A DNA stretch of 15,133 nucleotides, from positions 1 through 15,133 of the forward strand of contig JBCDIM010000077.1 in NCBI GenBank assembly GCA_038749105.1. Direction: 5' to 3'. Shown here piece after piece: positions 14,416-15,133 of the stretch; the first letter of the stretch is position 1; every line of letters starts with the position of its first letter. Source of the DNA: JBCCOW01 sp038749105 (GTDB lineage: Bacteria > Planctomycetota > Phycisphaerae > Phycisphaerales > Phycisphaeraceae). The position numbers and the translations under genes are program-made. Under the pieces are notes generated by a model that ran no database searches, was not told where the DNA came from, and was given only the letters and a program-made list of their open reading frames with translations.

Positions 14416-15133
14416 TTAAGCAGCTCGGTGGTAGTAGCTCTTGAGTAAGCCACCCAGCTCGGACCGACAGCCGATAGGCTCGTCATTTTGGGCGAACTTC
14501 AACCGAGGTGTGACTGGCTGACTCAATACCCGATTACCTAACCCTTGGTGTGGCCGGCGCCGGTTGTAGTAGCCAACGAGAGTTTGCACCAAGTGATCGA
14601 CGTGCCCCAGGCTGAAGCACGCGAAGTGGTCCAGACATTCGCGTTTCACCGTGGCGATCCACGACTCCGCATACGCGTTGTCATTCGGTGCCATCACGGG
14701 CGACTTCACCACGCGAACGCTAGCAGCACGCAATAACTGATCGAACGTAGCCGTGAACTTCGTGTCTCGATCGTGGATCAGGTAAGTGGCTTCGAGCCCC
14801 TGCTCCTCGAGCCACATCAGCACATTCCTCGCGTGTTGCAGCACCCACTCTCCGTTCGGGTGATACGCCGCCCGTGACACCCAGACTCGTCGGCTTCCGA
14901 CATGCATGAAAATCAGAGCGTAAGCCTGCCGCTTGCCCCGCAACGTCCACATGTTCTTGCAGAAGAAATCACACGCCACCAGCGTGTTCAGGTGCAGCTT
15001 CACAAACACATCCCACGGCTGAAAATCCGCCCTGCCTGACCGATCTGACATTGGCCTCGGGTCTAGCCCCTCCTCCTTCAAGATCCGCCGCACACTGGTC
15101 TTCCCCACTAGGCACCGCAACTTGATCAGCTCA
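14416..15133 (-). mobile_element. rve-domain integrase/transposase, C-terminal part, cut by the right edge
   Basis: An open frame runs from the window edge to a stop at 14416-14418, about 239 residues. It begins ELIKLRCLVGKTSVRRILK, the end of the helix-turn-helix-like (HTH_21) segment that precedes the rve domain in IS3-type and planctomycete integrases. The RNase H-like core has an intact DDE set: D in LVACDFF, D in YLIHDRDTKFT and E in NAYAESW, with 34 residues between the second and third (D,D35E type). The C-terminus has YYNRRRPHQGLGNR and ends GLLKSYYHRAA, typical of the family. Nothing visible is broken, so it may be an active element whose N-terminus lies beyond the window. It is in the same orientation as the fragment at the left edge. 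No terminal inverted repeat was found between 14134 and 14415. Confidence 0.88.

Noticed and set aside
14154..14486. 110-codon minus-strand frame after the integrase
   Set aside because: It overlaps the integrase 3' end in another frame and has no recognisable domain.
1..15133. The window as a complete circular element whose two ends join within one integrase gene
   Set aside because: Joining the ends puts a stop in the left reading frame and still lacks about 45-50 residues expected between the two integrase parts, so at best they are separate copies or a gap remains.

Overview
The window looks like chromosome of a marine or aquatic planctomycete, most likely class Phycisphaerae. This is inferred from family content: several S1 sulfatases, a PEP-CTERM sorting signal, a prepilin-like protein of the planctomycete type with a C-terminal H-Xn-DG motif, a planctomycete-type rve integrase, high G+C, and glycan-degradation genes without SusC/SusD. 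No rRNA, tRNA or CRISPR array was seen.

Layout. Positions 1-208 (minus) hold the N-terminal part of an rve-type integrase whose frame appears broken; it runs off the left edge. A gene-free stretch (209-546) with small inverted and direct repeats follows. Five minus-strand genes from 8335 down to 547 form one tight cluster (gaps 49, 54, 16 and 23 bp), in transcription order: exported sulfatase, GH110-like beta-helix hydrolase, GH43-like beta-propeller hydrolase, a sulfatase without signal peptide, and exported sulfatase with a C-terminal extension. Upstream on the same strand lies a GH36 alpha-galactosidase (8546-10768). Divergent from it, on the plus strand, are a PEP-CTERM surface protein (11042-12004), a prepilin-like protein (12102-13016) and a LacI-family regulator (13108-14133). 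From 14416 to the right edge (minus) lies the C-terminal two thirds of an integrase of the same family as the left fragment.

How the genes may work together. Three sulfatases, a GH36 alpha-galactosidase and a GH110-like enzyme (a family known for alpha-1,3-galactosidases) suggest use of a sulfated alpha-galactoside-containing polysaccharide such as a red-algal, carrageenan-like galactan. The substrate is an inference. Two sulfatases carry export signals; the glycosidases and one sulfatase do not, suggesting that desulfation begins outside the cytoplasm and depolymerisation ends inside it.

Most notable signal. A 10-bp motif, AACNTGTTAA, occurs three times and only between genes among the sites I found: twice, exactly 21 bp apart, in the divergent GH36/PEP-CTERM promoter region (10894-10903 and 10915-10924), and once on the minus strand (8471-8480) over a candidate promoter of the sulfatase operon. 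This would tie the glycosidase, the surface protein and the sulfatase operon into one regulon, with the local LacI-family protein as the obvious candidate regulator.
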